From: Roseimaritima ulvae | GTDB lineage: Bacteria > Planctomycetota > Planctomycetia > Pirellulales > Pirellulaceae | NCBI RefSeq assembly: GCF_008065135.1 | Contig: NZ_CP042914.1 | Location: 1,922,001-1,986,000 of the forward strand | DNA length: 64,000 nucleotides | Reading direction: 5' to 3' | Part shown: in pieces, positions 50,829 to 60,971 of the stretch | How the letters are laid out: the number at the start of each line of letters is the position of its first letter | How positions within the stretch are numbered: position 1 is the stretch's first letter | Made by a program: the position numbers and the translations under genes | Notes under the pieces: generated by a model | Database searches by the model: none | The model's input: the letters and a program-made list of their open reading frames with translations, nothing else | Told to the model about the DNA's origin: nothing

Positions 50829-51365
50829 ATGTGTCGATTGTTGTCTATTGGCCTGCAAGTCCTTGTGTTGTTCCTGTTGCTGTTCAGTACGGGGTGTTCA
50901 TTGGTGCAGCCGAAGCCCTCGGTTGGCTTAAGTGCGAGTGGGCTGCAGAGCGGCGCCGCAGCTGGCGGGCTGGCGGCCAGCGGGTCCGAAGAAGTGTTTC
51001 AGCGGATCAAGCAGGCGAAGTCGCAGAATTCGATCGTGCTGCAGGTCGATGGTGATGACGAGCCGGTGCGGGTGTTGCCTTTGCCGCCGGAGGGTCGCTC
51101 GGTGAACGTTAGCGATTTGTTAGAGCAGACAGGCGTGGCGTCCGCGTTTGGCGGGATGCAGGTGCGGGTTTACCGTGATTCGCCGAAGCAGGTCGGGGGT
51201 GTGCGAATGGACGTGCATTTTGACGGCAAGCAGGTGCGGCCGGAAAGCGATTATGCGTTGCGACCGGGGGACCGCATTTTGGTTCGCCGTGATGAGTCGA
51301 CGATGGTGGGGAGATTTCTGAGCGGGCTGGTCCCGGGCAATACGGTCAAAGCGCTGGGTGGGTGA
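50829..51365 (+). CDS. Small lipoprotein with SLBB-like domain
   Basis: A 178-residue protein with a lipoprotein signal (LVLFLLLFSTGC, lipobox Cys at 24). The body has VNVSDLLEQTGVASAFGGMQ and SDYALRPGDRILVRRDESTM, which resemble the beta-grasp SLBB and polysaccharide-export contexts, ending in a short hydrophobic tail. Probably an envelope protein; exact role unknown. Confidence 0.65.
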   Translation: MCRLLSIGLQVLVLFLLLFSTGCSLVQPKPSVGLSASGLQSGAAAGGLAASGSEEVFQRIKQAKSQNSIVLQVDGDDEPVRVLPLPPEGRSVNVSDLLEQTGVASAFGGMQVRVYRDSPKQVGGVRMDVHFDGKQVRPESDYALRPGDRILVRRDESTMVGRFLSGLVPGNTVKALGG

Positions 51366-51578
51366 GAGTTGCGAGATCTGAGATCTGAGATCTGAGATCT
51401 GAGATCTGAGATCTGAGATCTGAGATTTGAGATCTGAGATTTGAGATTTGAGATTTGAGATTTGAGATTTGAGATTTGAGATTTGAGATTTGAGATTTGA
51501 GATTTGAGATTTGAGATTTGAGATTTGAGATTTGAGATTTGAGATTTGAGATTTGAGATTTGAGATTTGAGATTTGAA
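51366..51578. repeat. Heptamer tandem repeat, unit GAGATTT/GAGATCT
   Basis: About thirty copies of a 7-bp unit: first TGAGATC (51370-51420), then TGAGATT. It starts a few bp after the lipoprotein stop codon. On the minus strand it has no stops in one frame (NLKSQIS repeats), which explains a spurious open frame there. Confidence 0.95.
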
Positions 51579-51921
51579 GCGTGCAAGAGCCGGTGGAATT
51601 CGCTCGTGAGGCAGGCCGCAAACTGCCTCGCGAGCGAATGGTATTTTGGCGAGGTTTTCGCCGGCGTTGCGGTGACGAAGCTGGATATTAGGTGTGAGCG
51701 GTGGGGGAAATGGCGAGCGGCCGACGGTTGGCGAGCCGTAATGGCTCGCTTTTTGCCCTCCGCGGGCCGGGGACGAACCTTTCGCCCCGGTTTGAGCTCA
51801 CTAAATTGGGGATTCTGAGCGGAAAAATGGCGAACGGGCAAATTCCGTCTTGTCGCATTTCGCGGGATCGCTAAACTCTGCCCTTCTCGTGCCTGCCACA
51901 TTCGTGGGCGGCATGGGATTG
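51579..51921. other. Intergenic stretch before the tRNA cluster
   Basis: No gene seen. Contains GAATTCGCTCGTGAGGCAGG with an inverted CCTCGCGAGCGAATG, a palindrome around 51597-51640. The promoter of the tRNA/tuf cluster should be here. Confidence 0.4.
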
Positions 51922-51994
51922 GCCAGCGTAGCTCAGTTGGCAGAGCAGCTGATTTGTAATCAGCAGGTCGTGGGTTCGAACCCCTCCGCTGGCT
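51922..51994 (+). tRNA. tRNA-Thr(TGT)
   Basis: Acceptor GCCAGCG/CGCTGGC. D arm GCTCAGTTGGCAGAGC. Anticodon arm CTGAT-TTGTAAT-region gives TGT. T arm GTGGG-TTCGAAC-CCCTC. First of the classical Thr-Tyr-Gly-Thr-tuf cluster. Confidence 0.94.
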
Positions 51995-52078
51995 CTGTCC
52001 GTGCTGTTTCGCAGCCAAGACGTAAGTCAAGAATTGAAACCCGAGACAACTCGTGGGCTTTGTCAGCGAGTGGTTTTC

Positions 52079-52160
52079 CGGGGGGTTGCCCGAGTGGTTA
52101 AAGGGGGCGGACTGTAAATCCGCTGACATTGTCTACATAGGTTCGAATCCTATACCCCCC
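52079..52160 (+). tRNA. tRNA-Tyr(GTA)
   Basis: Class II. D arm GCCCGAGTGGTTAAAGGG, anticodon arm GCGGA-CTGTAAA-TCCGC giving GTA, variable arm TGACATTGTCTAC, T arm ATAGG-TTCGAAT-CCTAT, acceptor ending ACCCCCC. The canonical counterpart of the odd Tyr-like RNA at 28440. Confidence 0.93.
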
Positions 52161-52238
52161 ATAGCTTGCCGTGAGGCGGTTGGTGATAGTGAATCGTTGC
52201 TGAGAGTGAGAGATCGCTCGACGTGGCCGGAGTAGATT

Positions 52239-52309
52239 GCGGGTGTAGCTCAATGGTAGAGCAGCAGCCTTCCAAGCTGAATACGAGGGTTCGATTCCCT
52301 TCACCCGCT
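52239..52309 (+). tRNA. tRNA-Gly(TCC)
   Basis: Acceptor GCGGGTG/CACCCGC. D arm GCTCAATGGTAGAGC. Anticodon loop CTTCCAA gives TCC. T arm GAGGG-TTCGATT-CCCTT. Confidence 0.94.
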
Positions 52310-52328
52310 TTGTGAGTTTTGAGGCATT

Positions 52329-52401
52329 GCTGTTGTAGCTCAGTTGGTAGAGCACATCCTTGGTAAGGATGAGGTCATGGGTTCAAGTCCCATCAACAGC
52401 T
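52329..52401 (+). tRNA. tRNA-Thr(GGT)
   Basis: Acceptor GCTGTTG/CAACAGC. Anticodon arm ATCCT-TGGTAAG... with loop CTTGGTA gives GGT. T arm ATGGG-TTCAAGT-CCCAT. Followed by tuf. Confidence 0.94.
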
Positions 52402-52541
52402 CTTTTTTAGTTTTTGTGTTAACTGGCGCGGCCGCGGTTTTTCCGAGCGACGTTGTGGTGTGAAGACAACGCGGAGAAACGAGCGGATGTCGCGGGGCGT
52501 TCCCGTTGGGCAAGCCAGTCAGATGGTTGCAGGTGAAAATA

Positions 52542-53738
<1,197 letters not shown>

Positions 53739-53839
53739 ACTCGACGGTCCCGGACCGCGCGTCGAAGAATTCGGCTGCCTTTGCCTTGGGTGGGGGTGGC
53801 CGAGCGGCCTGCGATCCGACAGACTAGAGACAGACGCTG

Positions 53840-53882
53840 AATGACAAGACGGTTAATCCCAGCGAAAGCCGTTTTGTCATTT
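53840..53882 (+). terminator. Terminator after tuf
   Basis: Stem AATGACAAGACGG/CCGTTTTGTCATT around TTAATCCCAGCGAAAG, about 100 bp after the tuf stop. Confidence 0.75.
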
Positions 53883-53891
53883 GGACGTTAC

Positions 53892-53964
53892 AGGGGTGTA
53901 GCTCAATTGGCAGAGCACTGGTTTCCAAAACCAGCGGTTGCGAGTTCAAGTCCCGCCGCCCCTG
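53892..53964 (+). tRNA. tRNA-Trp(CCA), canonical
   Basis: Acceptor AGGGGTG/CGCCCCT, discriminator G. D arm GCTCAATTGGCAGAGC. Anticodon arm CTGGT-TTCCAAA-ACCAG gives CCA. An intact chromosomal copy, so loss of the array's tRNA-Trp should be tolerated. Confidence 0.95.
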
Positions 53965-54006
53965 CTTTTATTTAAGTCCATTCATTTCTCCCAGGAGACA
54001 GGATCG

Positions 54007-54450
54007 TTGTCCAGGGAAGTCGCCAGCTCACAAACATCCTCCACGCCGCTGATGTCCGAAATGATGTCGGCGGGCGTGTATAAACGCAATCAGGGCCGCC
54101 TGGTCCGCCAACTAACATGCCTGGCGGTGTGGGCCGTGGTGGGGATCGGTTGTTGGCGATTGTATGAAACACTCAAAGGCAGCGAGAACACCTGGGTCGA
54201 ATTGGGTGTCCCGGCGGTAATTCTGCTGGCCGGCTTGTGGGTCGGGTATCGGTTGGTTAACTGGCCCCGGTTTGCGGACTTTTTAATCGCCGTTGAAGCC
54301 GAGATGAACAAGGTCTCTTGGCCCTCCAAGACGGAAATGATCCGCTCCTCAATGGTGGTGATCTTTACCATCTTCTTTTTGGCCATCACGCTGTTTCTGT
54401 TTGATGTCATTTGGCAGTGGTTGTTCCGCGTTATCGGCGTCACCAGCTAG
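54007..54450 (+). CDS. secE: Preprotein translocase subunit SecE
   Basis: A 147-residue protein. TTG at 54007 is chosen: AGGAGA lies 8 bp upstream, while the first ATG of the frame (53938) lies inside tRNA-Trp. Three membrane segments (LTCLAVWAVVGIGCW, GVPAVILLAGLWVGYRL, VVIFTIFFLAITLFLFDVIW); the conserved amphipathic region is AEMNKVSWPSKTEMIRSSMV. An N-terminally extended, three-helix form. Next to nusG as usual. Confidence 0.9.
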   Translation: MSREVASSQTSSTPLMSEMMSAGVYKRNQGRLVRQLTCLAVWAVVGIGCWRLYETLKGSENTWVELGVPAVILLAGLWVGYRLVNWPRFADFLIAVEAEMNKVSWPSKTEMIRSSMVVIFTIFFLAITLFLFDVIWQWLFRVIGVTS

Positions 54451-54495
54451 ACGGCTGGGCAAGTATCTAATTGAACTCGAGAAGGTCCGCGAACT

Positions 54496-55248
54496 GTGTC
54501 CGAATCCGACGCCACCAATAATCTCCCCGACGACCTAGACGATCAGGAACAGACTGTTTCCGAAGACAGGGCTGTTTCCGAAGACAGGGCTGTTTCTGAA
54601 GACGCTGTGCAGGACGACGAGGCGGGCGCCGAGGACGCGCTGGCAGCGGCGGCTGCGGTCGAGGAAGAGACGCAAGCGGAAGTGGCTGCGGAAGATGGAC
54701 CGGGCTCGGACTTCGATTGGTACATCCTTAAGGTTGCCTTCAACCGCGAAGATTCGATTCGTGACGGGTTGGAAAAACGCGTCAAAATGGAAGGCATGGA
54801 AGAATACTTCGGGGACATCGTCGTGCCCACCGAAGACGTCGTCGAATTCACTCGTGCCGGTAAACGCCGCGTCACCAAACGCAAGCTGCTGCCCGGCTAC
54901 CTGATGGTCAACATGGTCATCAACGACGACAGTTGGTTCCTGGTTCGTGAAACCTCGGGGATCAGCGACTTTACCGGAGCCGCCGGCAAACCGATGCCGA
55001 TGGACCCGGCCGACATTGATCGGTTTATCAAGAAACCGCGAGAAGACGACGAAGAAGACGCCCCGATGAAGACGGCGATCCCCTTCAAGCCAGGCGATCG
55101 CGTGCGGGTCAAAGAAGGCAACTTCCAAAATCAGGAAGGCGAAGTCGATTCGATCGACGAAGCCAATGGCCGTGTCACGGTGATCATCAATATCTTCGAT
55201 CGCAGCGTGCCCATGGAGCTGGACCACTGGCAGATCGAAGATCTGTAG
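54496..55248 (+). CDS. nusG: Transcription antitermination factor NusG
   Basis: A 250-residue protein with a GTG start at 54496 and GAGAAGG upstream. The first 70 residues are acidic and repetitive (SEDRAVSEDRAVSEDAVQDD), an extension absent from most NusG proteins. The NGN domain follows (FDWYILKVAFNREDSIRDGL, KLLPGYLMVNMVINDDSWFL, ETSGISDFTGA) and the KOW domain ends it (FKPGDRVRVKEGNFQNQEGE, VDSIDEANGRVTVIINIFDR). Binds RNA polymerase. No ribosomal protein genes follow, unlike the common secE-nusG-rplK order. Confidence 0.95.
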   Translation: MSESDATNNLPDDLDDQEQTVSEDRAVSEDRAVSEDAVQDDEAGAEDALAAAAAVEEETQAEVAAEDGPGSDFDWYILKVAFNREDSIRDGLEKRVKMEGMEEYFGDIVVPTEDVVEFTRAGKRRVTKRKLLPGYLMVNMVINDDSWFLVRETSGISDFTGAAGKPMPMDPADIDRFIKKPREDDEEDAPMKTAIPFKPGDRVRVKEGNFQNQEGEVDSIDEANGRVTVIINIFDRSVPMELDHWQIEDL

Positions 55249-55654
55249 CGGTCGGCGGTTTCTGCGGGCATCGTCCGTGATACAAACGCGCAGGGACTGT
55301 CCCCGCGCGGTTCTTGGCACATTAGGCCCGAGGGGCCGGCATAGCCCTTGCCGGGGCTGTTAAGCCCCGGTGCCCAACCTCAGCAAGATGCAGGCCCGAA
55401 GGGCCGGCACAAAGGGATTTTTCGCTGCGCCAAGTTTCGGCATAACTATGTCGGCCCTCCGGGACATGAAATGAATTGCTGCAGCTTTGGGCCTTGGGGC
55501 CGCTTCCTTCACCCTCCTTTTTAAGGAGGGTCGAGCCTTAGCGAGGGGCATACGCGCGGGGACTGTCCCCGTGCGGGACTTTGAAATTTGCTTGCCGCAT
55601 GCCCCACCGTCTGGCGACGGTAGCTACGGGGAGCGTTGCGGCGACGGCGACGCG
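55249..55654. repeat. Intergenic repeats after nusG
   Basis: Holds GGCCCGAAGGGCCGGCA-type palindromes (55325-55480), a CACCCTCCTTTTTAAGGAGGGT hairpin with GAGCCTTAGCGAGGGG (55509-55545, again at 60466-60505), GCGCGGGGACTGTCCCCG (55278 and 55553) and CCACCGTCTGGCGACGGTAG (55606-55625). No gene. Confidence 0.65.
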
Positions 55655-57037
55655 CTACTTAGTGACCACCGGCAGGGCGTTTTTGGGCTCGGCTGGTGGG
55701 GCGGTGTCGGGGTCTTTCCAGTTGCTGGTGTCGAAGTGTCGGCTGTAGGTGCCGAAATCGTTGAAGGCGTATTTCTTCGCCCAACGATACACCAGGCTGC
55801 GTTCGGGGATTTCGTCGCCGGGCTGAAATTGACTCCGCCGCGGCGATACGGCGTTCAGCTCTTCGATCACCGTGCCCCGCGCCGTGGTGTCTCGGGCCCC
55901 ATGCCGCTCAGCCAATTCGACCAGCAGATCGGGCCGCTCCATGATCACGCAGCCACGGGTATGCTGGGCGGTTAGCTCGCGGAAATCTCGCAGGAATTCC
56001 GAGTTGTTGAAGGTGTCTTTCAGGGGACGTTGGTCGTGGATCGATTCAGTGGCCAACTGGATCACCGGGCAGGGTTCCAGGTCGCCCCAAGGTCCCACGT
56101 GATGGGTGAAACCGGTGGCGGCCGGGCACAGTGCGTTGCCCGCGTCGTCGTGATAAGCGTCGATCACGATGATGGGTTTGGTGGCTCGGATGTCGACGAC
56201 AAACTGGCGGACGCGGCGCTGTTGTTCGCTGGTCAGGGCCAGGTCGGGGTTGGATTCGGGTCCGACCGGTCGATAGATATGGAACCAGCAGTACATCACG
56301 CCCATTTCGATCAGGCGGTCGATCCATTTTTCGGAAACCAGGTCGTCGATGTTGGTTTTGCAGACGCTGGTGCAAACACCGACCATCAATTTGTTCCGCA
56401 GGGCGGCTTCCAGGCCGGCCATGGTATCGTTCAGCACGCCCGCGCGGCCGCGTCGCTGATCGCTGATGATCTCGCTGCCCTCGACCGAGATCAACGGCGT
56501 GACGTTGCCCAGTTTTCGCAGCCGGGCGGCGACTTCGTCGGTAATAAAGTGGCCGTTGGTGAAGACTTGGAAGTAGGCGTCGCGATGGGCCGCGAAGATT
56601 TCCAGGAGGTCTTTGTGCATGAAGGGCTCGCCGCCCAGGATGCCAAAAAACGCGTTGCCCATCTGCTTGGCTTCGTTGATCGTCTTGTTGGCGGCTTCCA
56701 ATTCGATGCGATGCTGCTTGGCCGCCACATCGACCCAGCAACCCTGGCAGCGCAGATTGCAGCTGTTGATCACCGACAGGTACAGAAAGGGCGGGAAGAA
56801 TTCGCCCCGTTTCAGTCGCCGTTTGTGCTTGTGGACGCTCAGCAGCCCCTTCACGCCCAGGGTCCAAGAGGCTTTGCAGAGCAGGCGTTTATCGGTTTCT
56901 AGCAGCAGGCGTTTGGCCATTCGCAAATACATGCGAGCGATTCTCGACAGCGGGGGGAGGTAGGTATCAGCGGCCGTTTCGGAACTCGGGCGAGTTCGGC
57001 GACGGCCGGATTGCAAAGTTAAAGATTGCCGCAGCAC
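55655..57037 (-). CDS. Radical SAM protein
   Basis: A 460-residue protein (the start may be internal). The [4Fe-4S] motif is in LSVINSCNLRCQGCW (CxxxCxxC), followed by FGILGGEPFMHKDLLEIFAA (SAM-binding GGEP), VFTNGHFI and PLISVEGSEIISDQRRGRAG. Later cysteines (NALCPAATGFTHHVGPWGDL, EPCPVIQL, HTRGCVIM) may hold an auxiliary cluster (SPASM-like). Substrate unknown. Confidence 0.85.
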   Translation of the reverse strand: MLRQSLTLQSGRRRTRPSSETAADTYLPPLSRIARMYLRMAKRLLLETDKRLLCKASWTLGVKGLLSVHKHKRRLKRGEFFPPFLYLSVINSCNLRCQGCWVDVAAKQHRIELEAANKTINEAKQMGNAFFGILGGEPFMHKDLLEIFAAHRDAYFQVFTNGHFITDEVAARLRKLGNVTPLISVEGSEIISDQRRGRAGVLNDTMAGLEAALRNKLMVGVCTSVCKTNIDDLVSEKWIDRLIEMGVMYCWFHIYRPVGPESNPDLALTSEQQRRVRQFVVDIRATKPIIVIDAYHDDAGNALCPAATGFTHHVGPWGDLEPCPVIQLATESIHDQRPLKDTFNNSEFLRDFRELTAQHTRGCVIMERPDLLVELAERHGARDTTARGTVIEELNAVSPRRSQFQPGDEIPERSLVYRWAKKYAFNDFGTYSRHFDTSNWKDPDTAPPAEPKNALPVVTK

Positions 57038-57224
57038 TAGCCTACCATGCGGCGGCCCTTGTGTGGCGGCGAATCCGATCGGTTATAATGCCAGGATGCC
57101 CCTCGGCGGACACAATTTCCAGCCGTTCCGCCCGTTGCGCTTCTCTTTGGCCCCCCTTGTCACCTATGATTCGAGGAGGCCAGAAGGCGTCCCCACCAAT
57201 GTTTCCGATCCTGACAGCAAAACT

Positions 57225-58664
57225 ATGCTCAAATTGAATCGAATTGTACTATTTGGCCTGATCTTGCCGGCAGCGTTGCTGTTGGCGCCTACCCAAGTGT
57301 CGGCTTGCCCGTTCTGCTCGGCCGTATCGCAGACGCTACGTCAGGAAATGGCCACTATGGACGCGGTGGTGATCGCGGAATCGATTCCTGGCGAGGTCCA
57401 GAATGCTGAAACCGGGATGATCAAAATGCGGGTCGTGAAGGTGCTGTCGGGCGAAGAGTTGGTCCAGGCCGGGCAGGTGGTTACGCCGGTCTACTACGGC
57501 AAGGTGGGCGATGGTCGCCGGTTCATGCTGACGGGGGTCGATCCCCCCAATCTGCAGTGGTCGCTGATGCCGATCACCGAGCGTGGCGAGAAGTATTTGC
57601 TGCAGGTGATCCAGTTGCCCGATAACGACACCCTGCGATTGAAGTTCTTCCATGACTATCTGGAAGACGAAGAACCGATGCTAGCTCGCGATGCATACGA
57701 CGAATTTGCGATCACTCCCTACGACGCCGTGATTGCGTTAAAAGACGACATGGACCACGATCAACTGGTTGAATGGATTCAGGATCCGGAGATGCCCGCC
57801 GATCGCAAGCGACTGTATTTGACGATGTTGGGCGTCTGCGGAGGGCCGGATGACCTGCCAATGCTGGAAAAAATGTTGCGGAGCGAGCAGAAGCAGGGGG
57901 GCTTGGACGCCATGGTGGCCTGTTACCTGACGCTTGCCGGTGAGGACGGGTTGCCGCTGATCGATGAACTGTTTTTGGCCAATCGCAAGGCGCCCTACAC
58001 CGATACCTATGCCGCGATCATGGCGATCCGCTTTCACGGGACCGAATCCGATGTGATTCCGCGGTCCGCTCTGTTGCCCTCGTTGCATCACATCTTGGAT
58101 CGTCCCGAGCTGGCCGATTTGGTGATTTCGGACCTGGCGCGGTGGGGCGACTGGAGCCAGATTGAGCGTCTGACACAGTTGTTCGTCGATGCCACCGAAG
58201 ACAACAACTTTGTGCGGGTGCCGGTTGTGAATTATTTGCGAGCCTGCCCGAAGCCCGAGGCGGCCGAAGCGTTGAAGGAATTGGAAAAGATCGATCCGGA
58301 AAGCGTTCGGCGTTCGAATATCTTTTTTGCCAAACCAATCGTGAAGCCTCAGCCGGGACCGAAAGCGTCTTCCTCGGTGCTGCCGGCTGCTCCCGCTGCG
58401 AACCTGGTTGCGATGGCTCGCAGCCGTCAGTCGTTGGCGGACGCTGGCCGCTCGGCGGATCGCCAAGTGGCGGTGCAGGACGCGGTTGCGGACACAGCGG
58501 CTGCGGTCGGCTTGGCGGCGACACCGGCGGCCGTGATGCCGGCGTCGAACCGGCTGGGCGTGGTAAACGTAGTAATCCTAGCCCTGGCCACCATGCTGAT
58601 CGTTGCTTGGTTGGCTCTCACCAGCGGGGCTCCGGCATCCGCTGCCGGTTTCGAAAGCCAGTGA
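57225..58664 (+). CDS. Secreted protein with CPFC motif and C-terminal membrane anchor
   Basis: A 479-residue protein from the ATG at 57225, where the signal peptide starts (MLKLNRIVLFGLILPAALLL). Mature N-terminus begins near ACPFCSAVSQTLRQEM; the CxxC might bind metal or be redox active. Then a beta-rich domain (VVIAESIPGEVQNAETGMIK, VLSGEELVQAGQVVTPVYYG), a HEAT-like helical part and a C-terminal membrane helix (VVNVVILALATMLIVAWLAL). A planctomycete-type protein of unknown role; the next two genes run in the same direction and encode related envelope proteins. Confidence 0.7.
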   Translation: MLKLNRIVLFGLILPAALLLAPTQVSACPFCSAVSQTLRQEMATMDAVVIAESIPGEVQNAETGMIKMRVVKVLSGEELVQAGQVVTPVYYGKVGDGRRFMLTGVDPPNLQWSLMPITERGEKYLLQVIQLPDNDTLRLKFFHDYLEDEEPMLARDAYDEFAITPYDAVIALKDDMDHDQLVEWIQDPEMPADRKRLYLTMLGVCGGPDDLPMLEKMLRSEQKQGGLDAMVACYLTLAGEDGLPLIDELFLANRKAPYTDTYAAIMAIRFHGTESDVIPRSALLPSLHHILDRPELADLVISDLARWGDWSQIERLTQLFVDATEDNNFVRVPVVNYLRACPKPEAAEALKELEKIDPESVRRSNIFFAKPIVKPQPGPKASSSVLPAAPAANLVAMARSRQSLADAGRSADRQVAVQDAVADTAAAVGLAATPAAVMPASNRLGVVNVVILALATMLIVAWLALTSGAPASAAGFESQ

Positions 58665-58685
58665 GTTTCATAGGGATTACCGACA

Positions 58686-59399
58686 ATGGCCGTTGATTTG
58701 CAAGAATCAGAGCAAGAACCAGAAGTCGTTCAGGACGTTGCGTTGTCCAGCCAGACCAACGACGATTTCCCCTACAAAGCACTCAGCCGAGGCGCGATCG
58801 TGTCGGTGTTTTTGGCCTGTTTGGCTTTGGTCGGACTGGTCCCCGGATTCCAGGTAGCTCTGGTTTTGGCCGTGTTTGGAATTGCGGCGGCGATCATGGG
58901 TTTGCGGGTGACCAGCCTGTATCCCAAGGAATATGGCGGCCGGATGTTGGCCAAAATCGGTTTGACGTTGAATCTGCTGTTGGTTGTCGGCGGCGTGGGC
59001 GAACACGCGTATATCTATGCCACCGAGGTGCCCGACGGTTACCAGCGAGTGCATTTTTACGCTTTGCAGCAGCCCGACGATGGGCCGAAGGGGCCGACCG
59101 AGGAAGCAGTTAGTCTGGACAAGAAGAAGATCTTTCTGAAAGGTTATATTCATCCCTCCGCCGGCAATGGCAGGTTGACCCGGTTTGTGTTGGTTCCGGA
59201 CCTGGGAACCTGCTGTTTTGGCGGACAACCGGACACCACGGACATGGTCGAAGTAGTGCTGACGGGCGGCGACACGGTGCGTGCCAATTTGATGAAGAAA
59301 AAGTTGGCGGGTGAGTTTTTTGTCACCCCCCAAGGCATGCGCAGCAAAGATTTCGACAACCCCGTGGTTTACCGTTTAAGAGCCAACTACGCGAAATAA
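58686..59399 (+). CDS. Membrane protein with DUF4190-like and DUF3299-like parts
   Basis: A 237-residue protein. Two membrane segments near residues 40-100 (GAIVSVFLACLALVGLVPGF, LVLAVFGIAAAIMGLRV, IGLTLNLLLVVGGVG) look like DUF4190. The soluble C-terminal half (IFLKGYIHPSAGNGRLTRFV, DLGTCCFGGQPDTTDMVEV) resembles the following DUF3299 protein, including the paired cysteines. Spaced 21 bp from the previous gene. Confidence 0.7.
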   Translation: MAVDLQESEQEPEVVQDVALSSQTNDDFPYKALSRGAIVSVFLACLALVGLVPGFQVALVLAVFGIAAAIMGLRVTSLYPKEYGGRMLAKIGLTLNLLLVVGGVGEHAYIYATEVPDGYQRVHFYALQQPDDGPKGPTEEAVSLDKKKIFLKGYIHPSAGNGRLTRFVLVPDLGTCCFGGQPDTTDMVEVVLTGGDTVRANLMKKKLAGEFFVTPQGMRSKDFDNPVVYRLRANYAK

Positions 59400-59415
59400 C
59401 GGACGCAACAATCGC

Positions 59416-59910
59416 ATGATGAAGTCAACCAAGCTGGTCGCCGCTGTGTTTTGTATGCTGGTCGGATCGGCCTGCTGGGCAGACGATCCCGCCGATGAGA
59501 AGGAGCGGAAGGAGCGAGCGGCCGCGTTGGCTCGCGGTGAAATTACCTTCGATGATCTGAAGTTCGACATCGAAAAAGGTCAGGCTTTCGAAAAGAAAAT
59601 GCTGACCAAGAAGATCGAGGGATTGCATGAGCGAACGGTCCAGCTGCGCGGGTTTATCCTGCCTTCGACCCTGTTTCGCGAAACGGATATCAAAGAGTTC
59701 GTGTTGGTCCGTGACGACCAGGAATGCTGCTTTGGGCCCGGTGCGGCGCTGTACGATTGCGTGATCGTGAATTTGGTCGATGGCGTGACCACGGACTTCA
59801 CCACGCGGCCGGTCACGGTCAAGGGCAAGTTCACCGTCAAAGAGTATTTGTATCCCGATAACAAGACGCATTTCGCCGTGTTTCACCTGGAAGGCGTCTC
59901 GGTGAAATAG
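59416..59910 (+). CDS. Secreted DUF3299-family protein
   Basis: A 164-residue protein with signal peptide (MMKSTKLVAAVFCMLVGSAC). TVQLRGFILPSTLFRETDIK, VLVRDDQECCFGPGAALYD and FTTRPVTVKGKFTVKEYL match DUF3299, a small secreted family whose CC(F)G pair may bind metal. Third gene of this group; shares its domain with the preceding protein. Confidence 0.8.
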   Translation: MMKSTKLVAAVFCMLVGSACWADDPADEKERKERAAALARGEITFDDLKFDIEKGQAFEKKMLTKKIEGLHERTVQLRGFILPSTLFRETDIKEFVLVRDDQECCFGPGAALYDCVIVNLVDGVTTDFTTRPVTVKGKFTVKEYLYPDNKTHFAVFHLEGVSVK

Positions 59911-60032
59911 TTTGCGTCGGAAGCGTGAATCGCGGGGTGCGGGACGCGAATCACGGCGTTGACCTATGGTGTCACGGATCGGGGCGATACTTAGGGTGTT
60001 GATTCAAAACACCTTTGCCGGAGCTTTCTCTG

Positions 60033-60299
60033 ATGGCTGATTCGATTCGCCGTATCCTGACCCAAGCCGCTCGCCGTTCGGATGATCTGGTCGTGCAGTT
60101 CGATTACTGCGACGCCAAGGGCCAGACCACGCGGCGGGTGGTGAGCCCGATTCGGTTTGTTTCGCAGGACCGTTTTCTGGGGCTGTGTCTGTGCCGCGAA
60201 GAACCGCGGCAGTTCTACCTGGACCGTTGCAGCAACGCGGAATTGCTCAACGCCGCGGACGTGTTGATGCCGATGCCGATGCTAGCCACCGCCGGCTGA
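60033..60299 (+). CDS. Small WYL-like domain protein
   Basis: An 88-residue protein, ATG at 60033 (MADSIRRILTQAARRSDDLV). VVQFDYCDAKGQTTRRVVSP and FLGLCLCREEPRQFYLDRCS follow the WYL pattern of an OB/SH3-like beta barrel (x-F-x-Y-x-D-x-x-G...R-x-V-x-P). Free-standing WYL proteins are thought to bind ligands or nucleic acid; role here unknown. Confidence 0.6.
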   Translation: MADSIRRILTQAARRSDDLVVQFDYCDAKGQTTRRVVSPIRFVSQDRFLGLCLCREEPRQFYLDRCSNAELLNAADVLMPMPMLATAG

Positions 60300-60865
60300 G
60301 CGATAGTGGTCCCCTCCCCCGTAGCATGGGCCCCCGGCCCGTGTTGTTCGGGGACAGACACCGCGCGGCCGTTCGGGGACAGACACCGCGCGCCCCACCG
60401 AGTTTTTTAGCTGCGGGGGACGTAAATTGTATTGCTGCCGCATTGGACATTGGGGCCTCATTCTTCACCCTCCTTTTCAAGGAGGGTCGAGCCTTAGCGA
60501 GGGGAGGTTCTTTTGCAACTGCGCAGTCGCCCTCTCCTCGCTGACGCTCGACTCTCCCAGGGGGAGAGTGAAGGAGAGCCGTCAATAATACATTTCACGT
60601 CCCGAACAGCGATCGCAAGACGGTTTTCGCTATCGCTGCTCCGCAGCTTTGGATTTCCGCTCGCCCTATTCCTGGGGCTCGCGGCCCAGGCTTTATGCTG
60701 TCGCCGCTCTGCGGCTAGGAACAGCTCGCCAGAAACAAGCAACTTATTTATTGGACGTCCCTCGCGGTGTGCCCGTGACGCGGGGCACGCTATTTTCGTC
60801 CGCACTACGCTTCAGCGACGCCATTAACTCAGGCTTCTCCGTGTGACGGCCCCTGGTACTTTCTT
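60300..60865. repeat. Repeat-rich intergenic stretch
   Basis: Holds a doubled TTCGGGGACAGACACCGCGC unit (60348-60390), a CACCCTCCTTTTCAAGGAGG hairpin (60467-60490), the CTCGACTCTCCCAGGGGGAG type hairpin (60546-60570) and other short GC palindromes. No gene supported. Confidence 0.6.
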
Positions 60866-60971
60866 ACACGGGCCGGGGGCCCATGCTACGGACATGCCGC
60901 GTTTCTACACGGGCCAGGGGCCCATGCTACGGACATGCCGCGTTTCTACACGGGCCAGGGGCCCATGCTAC
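60866..60971. repeat. 41-bp tandem repeat, 2.6 copies
   Basis: Copies start at 60866, 60907 and 60948 (ACACGGGCCAGGGGCCCATG with ...CTACGGACATGCCGCGTTTCT). Each contains a GGGCC...GGCCC palindrome. The stop codon of the next gene (minus strand) lies in the last copy. Confidence 0.88.

Noticed and set aside
51366-51578. Possible CRISPR array
   Set aside because: The repeats are uninterrupted 7-bp units with no spacers. The same holds for 38365-38424 and 46533-46722.
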